NCBI RefSeq assembly: GCF_011397635.1
Contig: NC_064754.1
Location: forward strand, 36,461,543-36,525,542
Direction: 5' to 3'
Length of the DNA stretch: 64,000 nt
Source of the DNA: Epinephelus fuscoguttatus
Lineage: Eukaryota; Chordata; Actinopteri; Perciformes; Serranidae
Below are positions 48,834 to 59,944 of this stretch, piece after piece (positions within the stretch are counted from its first letter, which is position 1; every line of letters starts with the position of its first letter). The notes beneath the pieces were generated by a model that did no database searches, was not told the origin of the DNA, and saw only the letters and a list, made by a program, of their open reading frames with translations. Made by a program: the position numbers and the translations under genes.

Positions 48834-49714
48834 GCAACAACAGGTGTGTTGTGCATGTTCGGAGATGCATGTGTTTACACACACGGGGGTGTTGACCTCA
48901 AAGTGTGTGTCGTAAAGGTGAAAATGAAGATTTCACTGATACCACAGCCGTAAAGAGACAAACAGGAAGCAATGTTGTGAATAACACACAGTGCTGCACT
49001 TAGATATCATAGTCAAGCTCTGCGAGATGTCAAATTTAAAAGAAAAAAAAAGAGAGTGAGAGCACGTAGTGACGGCCTTCATTCTTCATATCTGAGATGT
49101 GTGGTAAACAACAAAGCTTGTCAGTATCTGCTTCCTCCAATCAACAACATTAATCTGCGTTCATTATTTCAGGCCTGACACATGACTTATACGGCAGTTG
49201 TTATTTCCCAACAGGAGGAGGTGAATGTATTCAAGCTGATTGTGAAATTGAACAATTTCTAAGAAGAATAGACGATCCCTTCCTTTGGTTGCGCAGGAAG
49301 AGTCTGTCGTCATCTGACAGGCGGGAGGCAAGCAACAGGGGAGTTCATTACATTTAAGGCTTATGATTTTCTTGATGGTATTAATACTGATTATGTTGTA
49401 GACCACCACCAAGAGAGAGAAGCTGTTCATTAAAACATGTGACAGTATGTGCCTCATGGATATAACGATACCGAAATCAAAGCTACATTTGGCCACTTGT
49501 GATTTTGTGGGATCAAATCTCTGTTGAGTTTAGTCTCGTGTAGACAGACCTGTCTCCACAGCACTGTGTCAGCACTTGAGAAATGTTGAGTTAACAGTAT
49601 GGTCAGCATTGTGACCTGAAAGTCCTGCAATTTACCTGCTATTTGCTGAAGAAGACTTTTTAACTCGACCTGAAGCTTGTTTTGACAAGACTTGAGACTT
49701 GACTTACTTGAGAA

Positions 49715-50490
49715 TTTAAGGGTTACTCCACTGATTTTACATATAAAGACTGTTTACAGGTACTGAGGAGTGTTTCTGCAAATTTGGAAAAAGTTGTATC
49801 GAGAAATCTATGACTTCAGACGGAGCTGCATGAAATCTGGTAAATTCTTGAGAAAATTTACCAAATGTCACTTGATATCACTTAAGTCGGCACTGGATGG
49901 GGCTGAAGACTGCCGGTTTGAAAAAAAAAAAAAAAAAAAAAAAAAAAGTTGTGTCTTGTTTCTGGAGTCAGAAAGAAGTGAGATTACCAGACCACTGTAG
50001 CCTCCTCCTGTTCTCTGCTTGAGGCTAGCAGCGTAAGGCTACATTAGCTGCTACTAGCATAACATCCTGAATCTCCCAGGAATCCCCCAGTGACAGCGCT
50101 GGGCTCTGAAACCAATTTTACATAGTGACCAAACCTTGAAATTACAACATCTGGATGAGTCATGTAATGCCACCGGACCCAAAAAGACTTTTTCCAATAG
50201 ACTTACGTTGTGAAAAGAAAATATTTTTTTGATGATTGCAACTCTCACAAAATGATTTGTTCCACCATGTGGAGTTGATCCAGGAGTTGTGGGATCAAAT
50301 CATTTAATCCCGGTTGAAATTAGCGGAGGGCTATACTGGAAGTTAGCTGCTCGGCCAACTAACATAATGCTTCTATGCTCGCAAAATTTTGTAGTGCGCA
50401 TGCTCTATCGGTGAAAAGATACAAAAGATCCAGGTGATTTTATACCTTTTTTGACTTAAAGCACCACTGAGAAACATATAGGAATGAACA
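49715..50490. repeat. Probable interspersed repeat with internal poly-A
   Basis: A 27-base A run (49921-49947) sits in sequence whose style (ACTCCACTGATTTTACATAT at the left; CCCAGTGACAGCGCTGGGCT in the middle, itself a short palindrome-like block) matches dispersed fish DNA repeats. Ends are uncertain. Confidence 0.35.
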
Positions 50491-50743
50491 GGACCCTACA
50501 TCCAACACTGTATGCAATCTTTACACATACATGCAAATCTCTCATAGAATTGTCAGTAGTAGAGTTGTATTGTGGGTAATGTAGGCACGAAGAATGTGAG
50601 GGATAAAAAAGACAATAATTTTGGTTCTGCTGTGTCGATTATGGTCCTGAATTTTAAATTGTCCAATTGTGAGTGCAATGTACTTGCTCATCTTGAGACT
50701 TGAACTTGACATATGGATTTTTTAAAAGTTTTGTATGGATTGT

Positions 50744-50940
50744 GGGGCGCCCAGTAGCTCACCTGGTAGAGCAGGTGCCCCATGTACAAAGGCCTTGTCC
50801 ATGTTGCAGCAGCAACCTCCAGCCCCTTGCACCATGTCATCCCCTCTCTTTCTCTTTCTCTGTCTCCCCCTTTGATGATAACACTGTCCTATCAATTAAA
50901 GGCAAATTGCCCTCAAAATATCTTGTTTTTTAATTTTTTA
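50744..50940 (+). mobile_element. Second copy of the tRNA-derived SINE family, diverged
   Basis: Shares with the 9334-9521 copy the A-box region (TAGCTCACCTGGTAGAGCAGG), GTGCCCCATGTACAA, a TCTCTTTCTC body, and CTATCAATTAAAGGCAAA before the tail. The B box is decayed. Flanks are direct repeats tatggattgt at 50734-50743 and 50941-50950. Confidence 0.75.
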
Positions 50941-52100
50941 TATGGATTGTAATCATTCCAGTCAACTGGAGGTCAAGATTTGCTGTCTTCAGAGGCCTCT
51001 ACATCACTGAATTAAAAGTCAGCTTCAACACAAAAGGCACCTACAGCCACTTTTTATGGTTACTGTACCTTTAATTCAAATGCGGCTGACAGGTGGTTGG
51101 TTTATGTAGTAAAAAAGGATGTTGAGTTCAGGCGTTGGCTCAGTAGAGTTTCTATGGGGTGGAGCCCTCAAAGACCACTGACAGACTGTTGTGTATTTAT
51201 GCTTCAGAGACAGTTAAGAGAATTCTATGCTTGCAACCCTGGGTGTCACTTTTCAGCACAAATTTTAAATCTATCCACATAAATGATGAATCAACTAGTG
51301 TTTGTCATATTATGAAGTTCAGTTACAACTGCATGTAGATCAATCAATTACACTTCACCTGCCCTGTAAAATCAACTACAGCCACTGAAATAAGGAACAT
51401 GAGCCCATATCTATGTGGCTGACACAGAAATCTGACACCAGTAGATCACACTGGCTTAAATAACTTGTTTCCATTTACAGATAACGTCCAGGCATCGAAC
51501 ACGTGTTGCAGTGTCTTTACTTCCTCAGCATTTATTAAAAGTATGAATCATTTTGAGCATCTGAAAAAGCAGAAGTGCCCGAAGTGGTATTGCAGTGGGC
51601 GCCTGTGGAGGGGGGGACGACTGTCAACACACCAGCCTTGCTTTTCCCATCACTGTGAGGCTGAGGCTGCCCATCAGCTCCTCTGACAGAAAACAAGACA
51701 ACCGTGGTGTTCACAATGCAGAGAAATGACCAAGAACACATTTTCATGAGTCAAAACAAGATGACGTTGAGCGTTGACACTGACAAACCTGCTTTAAAGA
51801 CAGAAGTCCCTGAGATGTCAGTGTAGCATCGTACTGGATGGATGAAGCGAAATAGTTTGCAATAAAAATATATTGTCAAAAATCATTGTATCCTGAGATA
51901 CTACATGCATATCTAGATGCAAACATGCCCATATTTTCAAATCAGTAGCCTACTGTCAGTCATTATTCCCTGAGCATTACCAGAGAAGACAAAGTACGTC
52001 CCCAGCTCATCAGGGTGGCAGTGTCAGTGACTGTTGTCCCCATCTGAGCCCACAGAGCAGATGCCCTTCAAAATAAAATATACTGCCTCCATTGTCTTAC

Positions 52101-52330
52101 CTGCAGTTTACTGTCCAGCATCCATACCCTCTGAATGTGTCTAAAGAGTCCAAAGAATCCAAGGCAAAGTGTCTCCAGCTCAGTGCGACTGCCATTCATT
52201 CACCACGCACATCACGGTTTAACAGACGAACCCACATCCTGGGCACGGCGGAGCAGCGCAGCGAAACAAGCGTGAAATCATCCGCTGGTATCTGGTTGTA
52301 GCTCACTGCTGCGCTCAAAGACTTCTGCGC
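52101..52330 (-). other. pik3r5: Candidate non-coding first exon of pik3r5
   Basis: A strong minus-strand donor CTGCAG/gtaaga lies at 52101/52100. Upstream is a locally CpG-richer stretch (52225-52320, e.g. GGCACGGCGGAGCAGCGCAG on plus). It would splice to the acceptor at 41767. No TATA box is evident and the 5' limit is a guess. Confidence 0.4.
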
Positions 52331-52795
52331 TTCACACACACACACTGTGCCTCACAAACAGGAAGTGTATGAGAGAGGTGCATGTGAGCACAATGAGGGA
52401 GGCTGCTAGTGTGTGTATAGGTGGGAAGTGTAATTGTGTGTGTTTCTGCATGCGTGTGTAAGAGGCTGCATGTGGATTTTTGAAGGGATGTTGGCCTCTA
52501 GAAGGAAGTCATCTGTTTGACGTGTTTGTTTTCATGCTATTTTCACACTTGTGAGCAAAGTGTCTTTGTTTGGGTGCTGAGGCTTTGTTCATTATATTCT
52601 TGGGCTAGGAAAGTATTGGTGGTACTGTGATTAATTATCCTAACACAACAAACACAAAGAGGGCTTTTGTTTTTCAGTGATTTTCACCCATCAGTGTTTC
52701 AAAATCAATGATTTCAATGGACAAACAAGATCAATACTTGTCTTAATAACTGTCTGAACAGACTGTAGCTTGAGTGTGTTGTGGTAAATGGCAAT

Positions 52796-53290
52796 CAGTG
52801 GTGGAAAGTAACAAAAGCATTTACTCAAGTACTGTATTTAAGTACAATATTAAGGCTCTGGTTCTGTACTTTTCCATTTCCTGCTACTTTGTACCTTTTA
52901 CTCCACTACATTTATTTGGTAATAGTTACTAGTTACTTTACAGATTCAGATGAATAATACAAAATATAATTAAATAATAAAATAAAGTTCATTATTATAG
53001 CTTATGATAAGACTTTATTGATCAACTAACCAGCAGTATATTAAGTAATTAAAATGAGCTCCACCTTTATCCGATGCAACATTAAAGTGATGTTAAAAAT
53101 TAATGTTTTTATTTTAATTATAGGGTAATCGAATACTATACATTATTCTTAAATGTGTAATTCTGCAAAATGAGTACTTTTAATTTTGGTACTAAGTATA
53201 TTTATTTGCTTATAATTTTGTACTCTGACTTGGGTAAAATTTTAAATGCACTGTGTTATTGCCTCTTTTACTTAAGTAAAAAAAAATGTG
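52796..53290 (+). mobile_element. Relic of the 'CAGTGGTGGAA' non-autonomous DNA transposon family
   Basis: Starts CAGTGGTGGAAAGTAACAAA and continues ATTTACTCAAGTACTGTATT and TTTACTCCACTACATTTATT, a sequence very common in fish genomes. Near the right end, TTTTACTTAAGTAAA remains but the terminal repeat is lost. Confidence 0.65.
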
Positions 53291-56056
53291 GTAAGTAAAG
53301 TGATTATGAGATCTGAATTTTAGTCAAATTCAAGATAATATAAATATATATATATTTATCTATTTATACTTACATAACTGAGAATAATGTACTGCTTTGT
53401 GTCTACTTCCTCAAAGACTGCAAGGTCCATATTTGTGCTCCCTCTCTGTACCCCCCCCCTCAGTCCTCAGTCAGGGAAACACTGACCTTACTTCCCCCTC
53501 CTGCTTTGCCTGTCATTTACATTTCATGTATTAGTGCAACTGTGAATTCCCCTTCTCTTGAAGTGAGGGAAATGACAAGCTATACAAAACAGTGACAGTA
53601 AACACTAACAGTATTCAGCCGGTGTAGTTCTGCACACATTTTGACTGGAGAGTGACATCAGAGCATGTATTAAGGCTTATTTACAAGACACCATTGTGTG
53701 AATGATTAACACTGCGATTTCAGTACTTCAAAACTAATAAAAGATAGAAGGGAAAGTTGGAAATCATAAGAGAACTTTTTCTTGTATTCAATAATTCCAC
53801 AGAGCTTCAAAGTACATAATTTGATGTTATTTGATGTGATCTTACCGGTAAAAAAAACTGTTTTTATTGTTATATGTCATTACGCAGCATTAGTACAGTA
53901 AAGGTGGTTCTATAAAAATACATGGTGTGATGAAAAGATAAAAAAATCATTGTATGATTTATTGATCAGGTTGCTGTTATGATCAGGGTGTGCAGGACTG
54001 CACAAAGAACAAGTGTTGCCACTTGTATATTTACCTTTTTCATTACCTGTACTCACCTAGTTAAGCAAAGCGTCTAAAGACTGACTTGTGAGTCTAGTAC
54101 TCACCTGGTGAAGGTCTACGGACCAGAATGTATTTCTCTAAGACAGAAATTCTCTCTCCTCTTGCTTATGGACATTTCCTCTTGCACACCTGTCTAAAAA
54201 AAGGTGTGCATGAGCCTTCGCAGTCAAGATTTAAGCCTACCTCTAACTTTCAATAACAAAACAGAGGCAAACCATGCAGCCAGGCAAGTTATCCCAGAAA
54301 CTAAGGGCTTCCCTAAAAATGTTACAAACTGATGGGACAATGGCTTCATGAAAGCAAATGCAGAAGTGATTAAACCCAAGGTAGGTTGAGATGGAAAACA
54401 AACTACAGGAGAAACACATAGAAATGAGTTACTGACTGAGGTTAGGGAGGAGGTAAACAAAGAACAGGATCGTGAACAAAGAAACAAACCTGATCAAATT
54501 GTTCAGAACTGCAAAGTGGTTGAAATTCAAGAAGCAGAGCCTCTGAGAGACTGAAAGAAAAAAGATTTTTTTACACCTTACCACGGTGCTTTACTGTACA
54601 AAGATCTGTTTGTTAAAGGCTTCTGATCTCTGCAGTAGCTCCTCTGTGGAAGCTTTTCCATATATTCTTATTGAAATGCATTGAACGTGTATTCAAAATG
54701 CCCTTAAAAAAAACAGCAGTTGCTCAGAGGGCTTATTGTTTTGTTTGTTTTTTTAAATTTCACTTCTGTGTTACTCAATTTCCTCACGGAGATGATCTCT
54801 GAGCCTCTGCAGGATTAATTATAGATGATTTCTAGATAAGGGAAGTCGCTTCATTTCACAAAATTCGAGTGAATGCCTAATATTTTTTGCATCATGGTTA
54901 CTGTGTGGTTTTGCTGTATAGGTGTAAACCTTGTTGACACTTTCTCTGGTTGCCCTAGTTCAACCCCTGTACAGACAGAAAGAGGCCAGCAGCTGTCAGA
55001 CATTACTCTTCTTACCAGCTGGTGATGTGGGCAGCGTGTCTCCACAGCAGATCTGACAGAGATTAGATAAAAATGTTTTTATTTTTCTGTCCATGCAAGA
55101 GCAGATTTAAAGCAAACAACTGTCAACCTCAAGAAAACGTGATCATCCGGTGTTGTTTATATGAGTGAAACCACATTTGACTAAGCTCTGTTGACTGCTT
55201 TGCCTGCTGATTTAATGAGGCATGATGAAGCCTTTTTTGTGGCTTGTTATTTACATAATGGTGTAGCCTCTAATTTTTGTTTCTATGGCCACATTTCCCT
55301 AAAAAAAGATGCTTATCTATCTGTGTGTGTGTTCACACTTTAGATCGAATTGTTGCATTAAAAATCTCACTACTGAACTCAGCAGTCTGCAGCAACCCAC
55401 TCTAGTAATACAGTGTTTACCGTTCAGACCTGCAGCAGCCAATCATCTTCATGCTCATTACACAAACGGTGTTATACCTCCACCGCCTGGGAAAGTAGAG
55501 GCACCACTCGCTGCAGTGTCAGGCTGAGGCCGCTGTTTCTCTCCATGGGCGCAAGATGGCGCTGTTACTTCTACTGCCAGCATTCAACAGGTCGAGTGAA
55601 GCTGCAGCTGCAGCAGGTTGGACTGCACGAGGGAGCTTCAATACAGGAGACATGTATCCTGCAAAAACAGTCAGGTTTTGTTCTTTAAGACCGAATGCTG
55701 GTTGCATGTAAGTAGATTTTACAGTCATTTTGTATCCGATGGACTCCCTGTGGTTTTCAGTGAGTATTATTACTCTGGAAACACAAGTGCTTCCGAGTCA
55801 TCCTACAAAAATACCTGAGAACTGTATCACACAATGAAAATTTAACTTAACCGGAAATTAAGCAAACTTCCACATGATGAACACTTAACATTTTAGTTTC
55901 TAAGGCGTGTTATTTTGAAGGAATCTCTTAAAATATTCCTCAGTCTTCAATTTATTTAGGTGGCTATACATGATATGGTGTTGTGTTCAAAGACTTAGGT
56001 TAACACAGGTCACTTTTTCAATTTTATCCTCTAATAATGCTAGTATAAAAATGTAC

Positions 56057-56558
56057 TTTAAAGGGGGACTATGCCCATTTTCAAAATTCATACATGTTAT
56101 TCCTATGGTCTAAGACAGTCTAAAAATAAAAGCAAGCCTGAACAACTTTCTCCCAAATCCAAAAACTAGAGTGCTAAAACTCAAACTTGTGATGCCATAG
56201 GGTGTAAAGTCTGGAGCTGCTCCACAATGAATTGAGAAAGATGTTATAGTTGACACAGAGAGCACCCATAGGAGTGTTCTGAGTATATGGGTGCATTTTC
56301 GGTTAAGAACTGGGTACACTACAGTAGAATAAAGCTCATTTGGGTTTGAAAAAGAGAGGCAACAAATGTGGGTTGACAAAATCAGTCTGATTACGGAGCA
56401 GCTCCAGACTTTATACCCTATGACATCACAAGTTTGAGACTTACTCCTTTGGTCTCTGGCTTTGAGAGAGTAGCTCATGCTCACTAATATTAATTGAACT
56501 TCCAGGCCATGGAAAAAACATACTGGAATCCTTAATTTAGATGGAGTTCCACTTTAAT
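56057..56558. repeat. Fold-back element just upstream of ntn1
   Basis: Positions 56180-56222 (CTCAAACTTGTGATGCCATA onward to GGAGCTGCTCC) and 56397-56438 are near-perfect reverse complements. The outer ends, TTTAAAGGGGGACTATGC and GGAGTTCCACTTTAA, also pair loosely. About 500 bp, ending roughly 470 bp before the ntn1 candidate TATA box. Confidence 0.75.
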
Positions 56559-57025
56559 TAGATTCTAGTACTTTTTACACTACAAATTGCAACTTTATCT
56601 CAATGCCATGCTTCAGAATTTTAAGGGTGACAATTATGATCATTATACTGTATTTTGCGGGAATATGCCTCACATAGTTTTTGCTTAAGGTGCTTTACTG
56701 CCCGTCCCGCTGGTTTAACAACATGATCCTATCAGGTGTAGCTCAGACTGAAGGTGTGGCATGCTCCGAATCAGTGCTGTGCGCTCGCTCCAGTTGTTTT
56801 CTTTTTCTTCCTGCGCTTATTTGCGTCAAATCTTCTGACGCGCCACCAGTGGATGTCGTTGTTCCGCCTGGTGTCACCCCTCAAGATGAGCTGACCTAAA
56901 GCTGTGCCAAGCAAGATCCGATCCGGGAGAGTGTGTGTGAGTGTGAGTGTGAGAGAGAGAGCGTGAGAGGGAGGAGGGGGGGGAGAGAGAGCGATTGTGA
57001 AAAGACCGGCAGGAGGAGTGGGACT

Positions 57026-57036
57026 TGCTATAAGGA
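57026..57036 (+). promoter_or_regulatory. ntn1: Candidate TATA box of ntn1
   Basis: GCTATAAGGAC centred at 57031 lies about 30 bases before a plausible start near 57060. It follows a G-rich and GA-rich tract (56950-56990). Position fits the non-coding exon that ends at 57187. Inferred; no transcript evidence. Confidence 0.4.
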
Positions 57037-57059
57037 CACCAGCGACTCTTAAATCCAGC

Positions 57060-57187
57060 CGCTCCTCTGTTTTTACGCAGGAGATTTGAAGAAACAAACA
57101 ACAAAACAGGAGGAGCTGTGATTGGAGCCCGGCAGAGAAAAGTAGCCTCACATCGACTGTATTTGTGACATCTTAAGTTATTCTCAG
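57060..57187 (+). other. ntn1: ntn1 non-coding first exon
   Basis: The donor TTCTCAG/gtaaag at 57187/57188 pairs with the acceptor ctcctccag at 57378, giving a 191-bp intron. The exon contains no open frame joined to the coding sequence. The 5' end is inferred from the TATA-like box. Confidence 0.5.
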
Positions 57188-57378
57188 GTAAAGTGGGCTT
57201 TAGACATTTCACACAACCTGGCATGCATGCTGTGTGACTGACTTTTATATCCCTGTCGGATACTTATTCCTGTCCCAGTGTTTGTTTGTTTGGGAAATGT
57301 TTGCAGACTGCTGTGCCATCACCAAACTTCACTCTCTCTCTCTTCCCACACGCTGACTGCTTTCCCTTTCTCCTCCAG

Positions 57379-57411
57379 CGGCAGAGACACTTGGGGACCG
57401 AGGGACCTACC
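57379..57411 (+). promoter_or_regulatory. ntn1: ntn1 5' UTR in the coding exon
   Basis: 33 nt between the acceptor and the start codon, without an ATG. Confidence 0.7.
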
Positions 57412-58435
57412 ATGATACGGGTTGTGGATTTTGCGCTGACTGTGCTGCTCGCCGCGTCCCTGTCATGCCGGAGCGCCCTCGGCGGCTACGGGATGAGCCT
57501 GTTCGCGGCGCAGACCTCTCCCCCAGACCCTTGCTACGACGAGCACGGCAACCCGCGGCGCTGCATCCCGGACTTCGTCAACTCCGCCTTCGGGAAGGAA
57601 GTGAAGGTGTCCAGCACCTGCGGCAAAACGCCCAGCCGCTACTGCGTGGTGACATCGGCGGAGAAAGGAGACGAGAGAACCAGGAACTGTCACACCTGCG
57701 ATGCCTCGGACCCCAAAAAGTACCACCCTCCGGCGTACCTGACGGACCTCAACAATCCACACAACCTCACCTGCTGGCAGTCCGAGAACTTCATCCAGTT
57801 CCCGCAAAACGTCACCCTGACTCTGTCCCTCGGGAAGAAGTTTGAGGTGACTTACGTGAGCCTGCAGTTCTGCTCGCCTCGACCTGAGTCCATGGTTATT
57901 TACAAGTCCATGGACTACGGTAAAACTTGGGTGCCCTTTCAGTTTTACTCGACCCAGTGCAGGAAGATGTACAACAAGCCGAACAGGGCCGTTATCACGA
58001 AGCAGAACGAGCAGGAGGCCGTGTGCACGGACTCCCACACCGACATGTACCCTTTGACCGGCGGGCTCATCGCCTTCAGCACGCTGGACGGCAGACCGTC
58101 CGCGCACGACTTTGACAACTCCCCGGTGCTGCAGGACTGGGTGACAGCCACCGACATTAAAGTCATCTTCAGCCGGTTGCACACTTTTGGTGACGAGAAC
58201 GAGGACGACTCGGAGCTGGCCCGGGACTCGTACTTCTATGCCGTGTCGGACCTGCAGGTCGGAGGGAGATGCAAATGCAACGGGCACGCGTCTCGGTGCG
58301 TAAAGGACCGGGATGGGAGTCTGGTGTGTGAGTGCAAGCACAACACCGCCGGGCCGGAGTGCGACAGGTGCAAACCTTTCCACTACGACAGACCGTGGCA
58401 GAGAGCCACAGCCAGGGAGGCCAACGAGTGTGTCG
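57412..58435 (+). CDS. ntn1: ntn1, netrin-1, first coding exon (residues 1-341; rest of gene outside window)
   Basis: Secreted laminin-related axon-guidance ligand of DCC/neogenin and UNC5 receptors. The exon begins at the acceptor at 57378/57379; ATG at 57412 has context CTACC-ATG-A and no upstream ATG in this exon. Residues 1-24 are a hydrophobic signal peptide ([11 protein letters not shown]). Then come [19 protein letters not shown], the laminin N-terminal domain (about 40-285, with [17 protein letters not shown] and [13 protein letters not shown]) and the first LE/EGF domain from C287 (CKCNGH ... [13 protein letters not shown]) to ANECV. The donor GTCG/gtaagt ends the exon in phase 1. 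Later LE domains and the NTR domain lie beyond the window. N-glycosylation sequons NLT (N118) and NVT (N133) are present. The exon is CpG-rich against AT-rich surroundings. It could be ntn1a or ntn1b; I cannot tell which. Confidence 0.97.
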
Positions 58436-59842
58436 GTAAGTCCATCCACACGTCCTCCATCCCGGCGGCTCATCAGAGCTGCTTTACATGTAGGGTGAAT
58501 TTAATTTATCGTAGGTGGACTGGTGTGATTTTCAGATACACTATCGGCTATAGAGGAAATATGTAATATTTAGGAAAAAGAATGACCAGGAATTAAAATC
58601 AGTGAAATGTGATCACGCGCATCTGATTGTCTTTAATATCAAAATACAAAATAATAATAATTTGAGTAATAAGATTATTATTATTATGTTTTATTTTATG
58701 ACTAAATCACGAGTAATTTTCCAGCTCCAGCTCATTAAATCCAAACTCGAACATCCCCTTTAAACAAAACCACAGCAAAGCCACATTTTTTCTTGATATT
58801 GTGGCGCACGTCTACAGAGCACAAAATTGGGTTTAGGTCACATGCAACATGGAAATGCAATTTGAAAGTCCATTTAGCTTACTGCAGGCCATAATGGAGG
58901 CTTTTAAACCACCTCAAACGGGACCACCGAGCCCAATCATCCACAGGAACATTTCTCACAGCTCCACTTTACCGCTGCAATTACGCGATGGCTTTTAATT
59001 TATCTGAAGAATCCTGCAACAAACTCACCGCAATGGAAAATGAACACAGAGTTTTATTGTTGTTATTATTATTATGTTGTCACGTTATTATTTTCCACAT
59101 TAAAATCAATATGAAAGGATTTATCAAAATGCCAGGCGTTGTGATCCAGAATAAAAAGCTAAATTTATCACCATTAATGTAGAAATAATTAGCTTATTAT
59201 GACATATTAAAATATTATAAACAAATCGTGTTTCCAATTGTAAATTTGAAAAATGCAAACTGGCTCTAGTTTTATTGCAGCAATTCTGTCTTTTACACAA
59301 TGTAAAATAACAAATGAAAATTGCTTTAATTTGGATATTTTTTTCATAATTATTATTAACAATATTCACTGAAATACAACCTGAGAAAATGTTAATATAA
59401 CCACTGCATAACACAGTGTTTTCTATCCTTAAAAGAAAGCAGGTGTAACAGCAAAGGATAGGAGCAAATCTCTGATCATATCTGTGCTGCTCTTTGTGTC
59501 TGAGAGCCAACATGTTTCACCAGCTGCTGAGTGAACAAAGTTACAGTAGTTTTATTACAACCTGGCACAGAAACATGAACCTGTAGATTGCAGAAACTGC
59601 AGAGCCCCCGCCAGGTTTCTGTCTGTTTAAGTTCTGTCTGTGAGATGCAGGTACAGTATGCTGTCAGAGGTGATTGGAAGATTGTTTGTGCAGATTAATT
59701 ATATTACTTAATTATGTTGCTGTGTTGCAAGAAGACTGTGCATCACAGATTTTTAGGGATATGGCTTTTTTGTTTTCAGTTAGTTTCATTTTATTTTAAT
59801 TGATGGACAGAGGAGTGTTTGAACTGTGAGGACCTGCAGTAA

Positions 59843-59944
59843 TTTGACGTTGCTCCTGCTGATGAGGTGTACAGTGAGGAGGATGACGAGGAACAGCTCG
59901 CGAAACAGAAGGCAAGGCGGAAAGATGTCGATGATAGAGACTAA
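59843..59944 (+). pseudogene. Unrecognised 33-codon acidic/basic frame, possible retroposed fragment
   Basis: Right after an in-frame TAA, a frame reads FDVAPADEVYSEEDDEEQLA then KQKARRKDVDDRD and TAA. The acidic-then-basic composition looks like the C-terminus of a real nuclear protein, but there is no upstream coding sequence, no usable splice phase and no known match from memory. Confidence 0.25.

Larger units (their letters stand above)
41768..52100. other. Probable pik3r5 5' intron / upstream region
   Basis: If the candidate exon at 52101 is real, this is pik3r5 intron 1. Contents seen: fold-back element 42301-43140, LINE relic near 44130-44480, (CA)n near 45452-45471, poly-T 48811-48833, repeat-like block 49715-50490, and SINE 50744-50940. 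No protein-coding gene recognised. Confidence 0.5.
52331..56930. other. Spacer between pik3r5 and ntn1
   Basis: Divergent intergenic region. It holds a DNA-transposon relic (52796-53290) and a fold-back element (56057-56558). Around 55500-55640 is a CpG-containing patch with a short frame starting ATGGCGCTG at 55555; I do not recognise it. Confidence 0.5.

Noticed and set aside
55555..55710. Short plus-strand frame beginning ATGGCGCTGTTACTTC
   Set aside because: A Leu/Ala-rich start resembles a signal peptide, but there is no recognisable downstream domain, splice partner or family.
57463..58473. 336-codon open frame on the minus strand opposite ntn1
   Set aside because: It is a GC-driven shadow of the ntn1 coding exon; its translation has no recognisable domain while the plus strand is unmistakable netrin-1.
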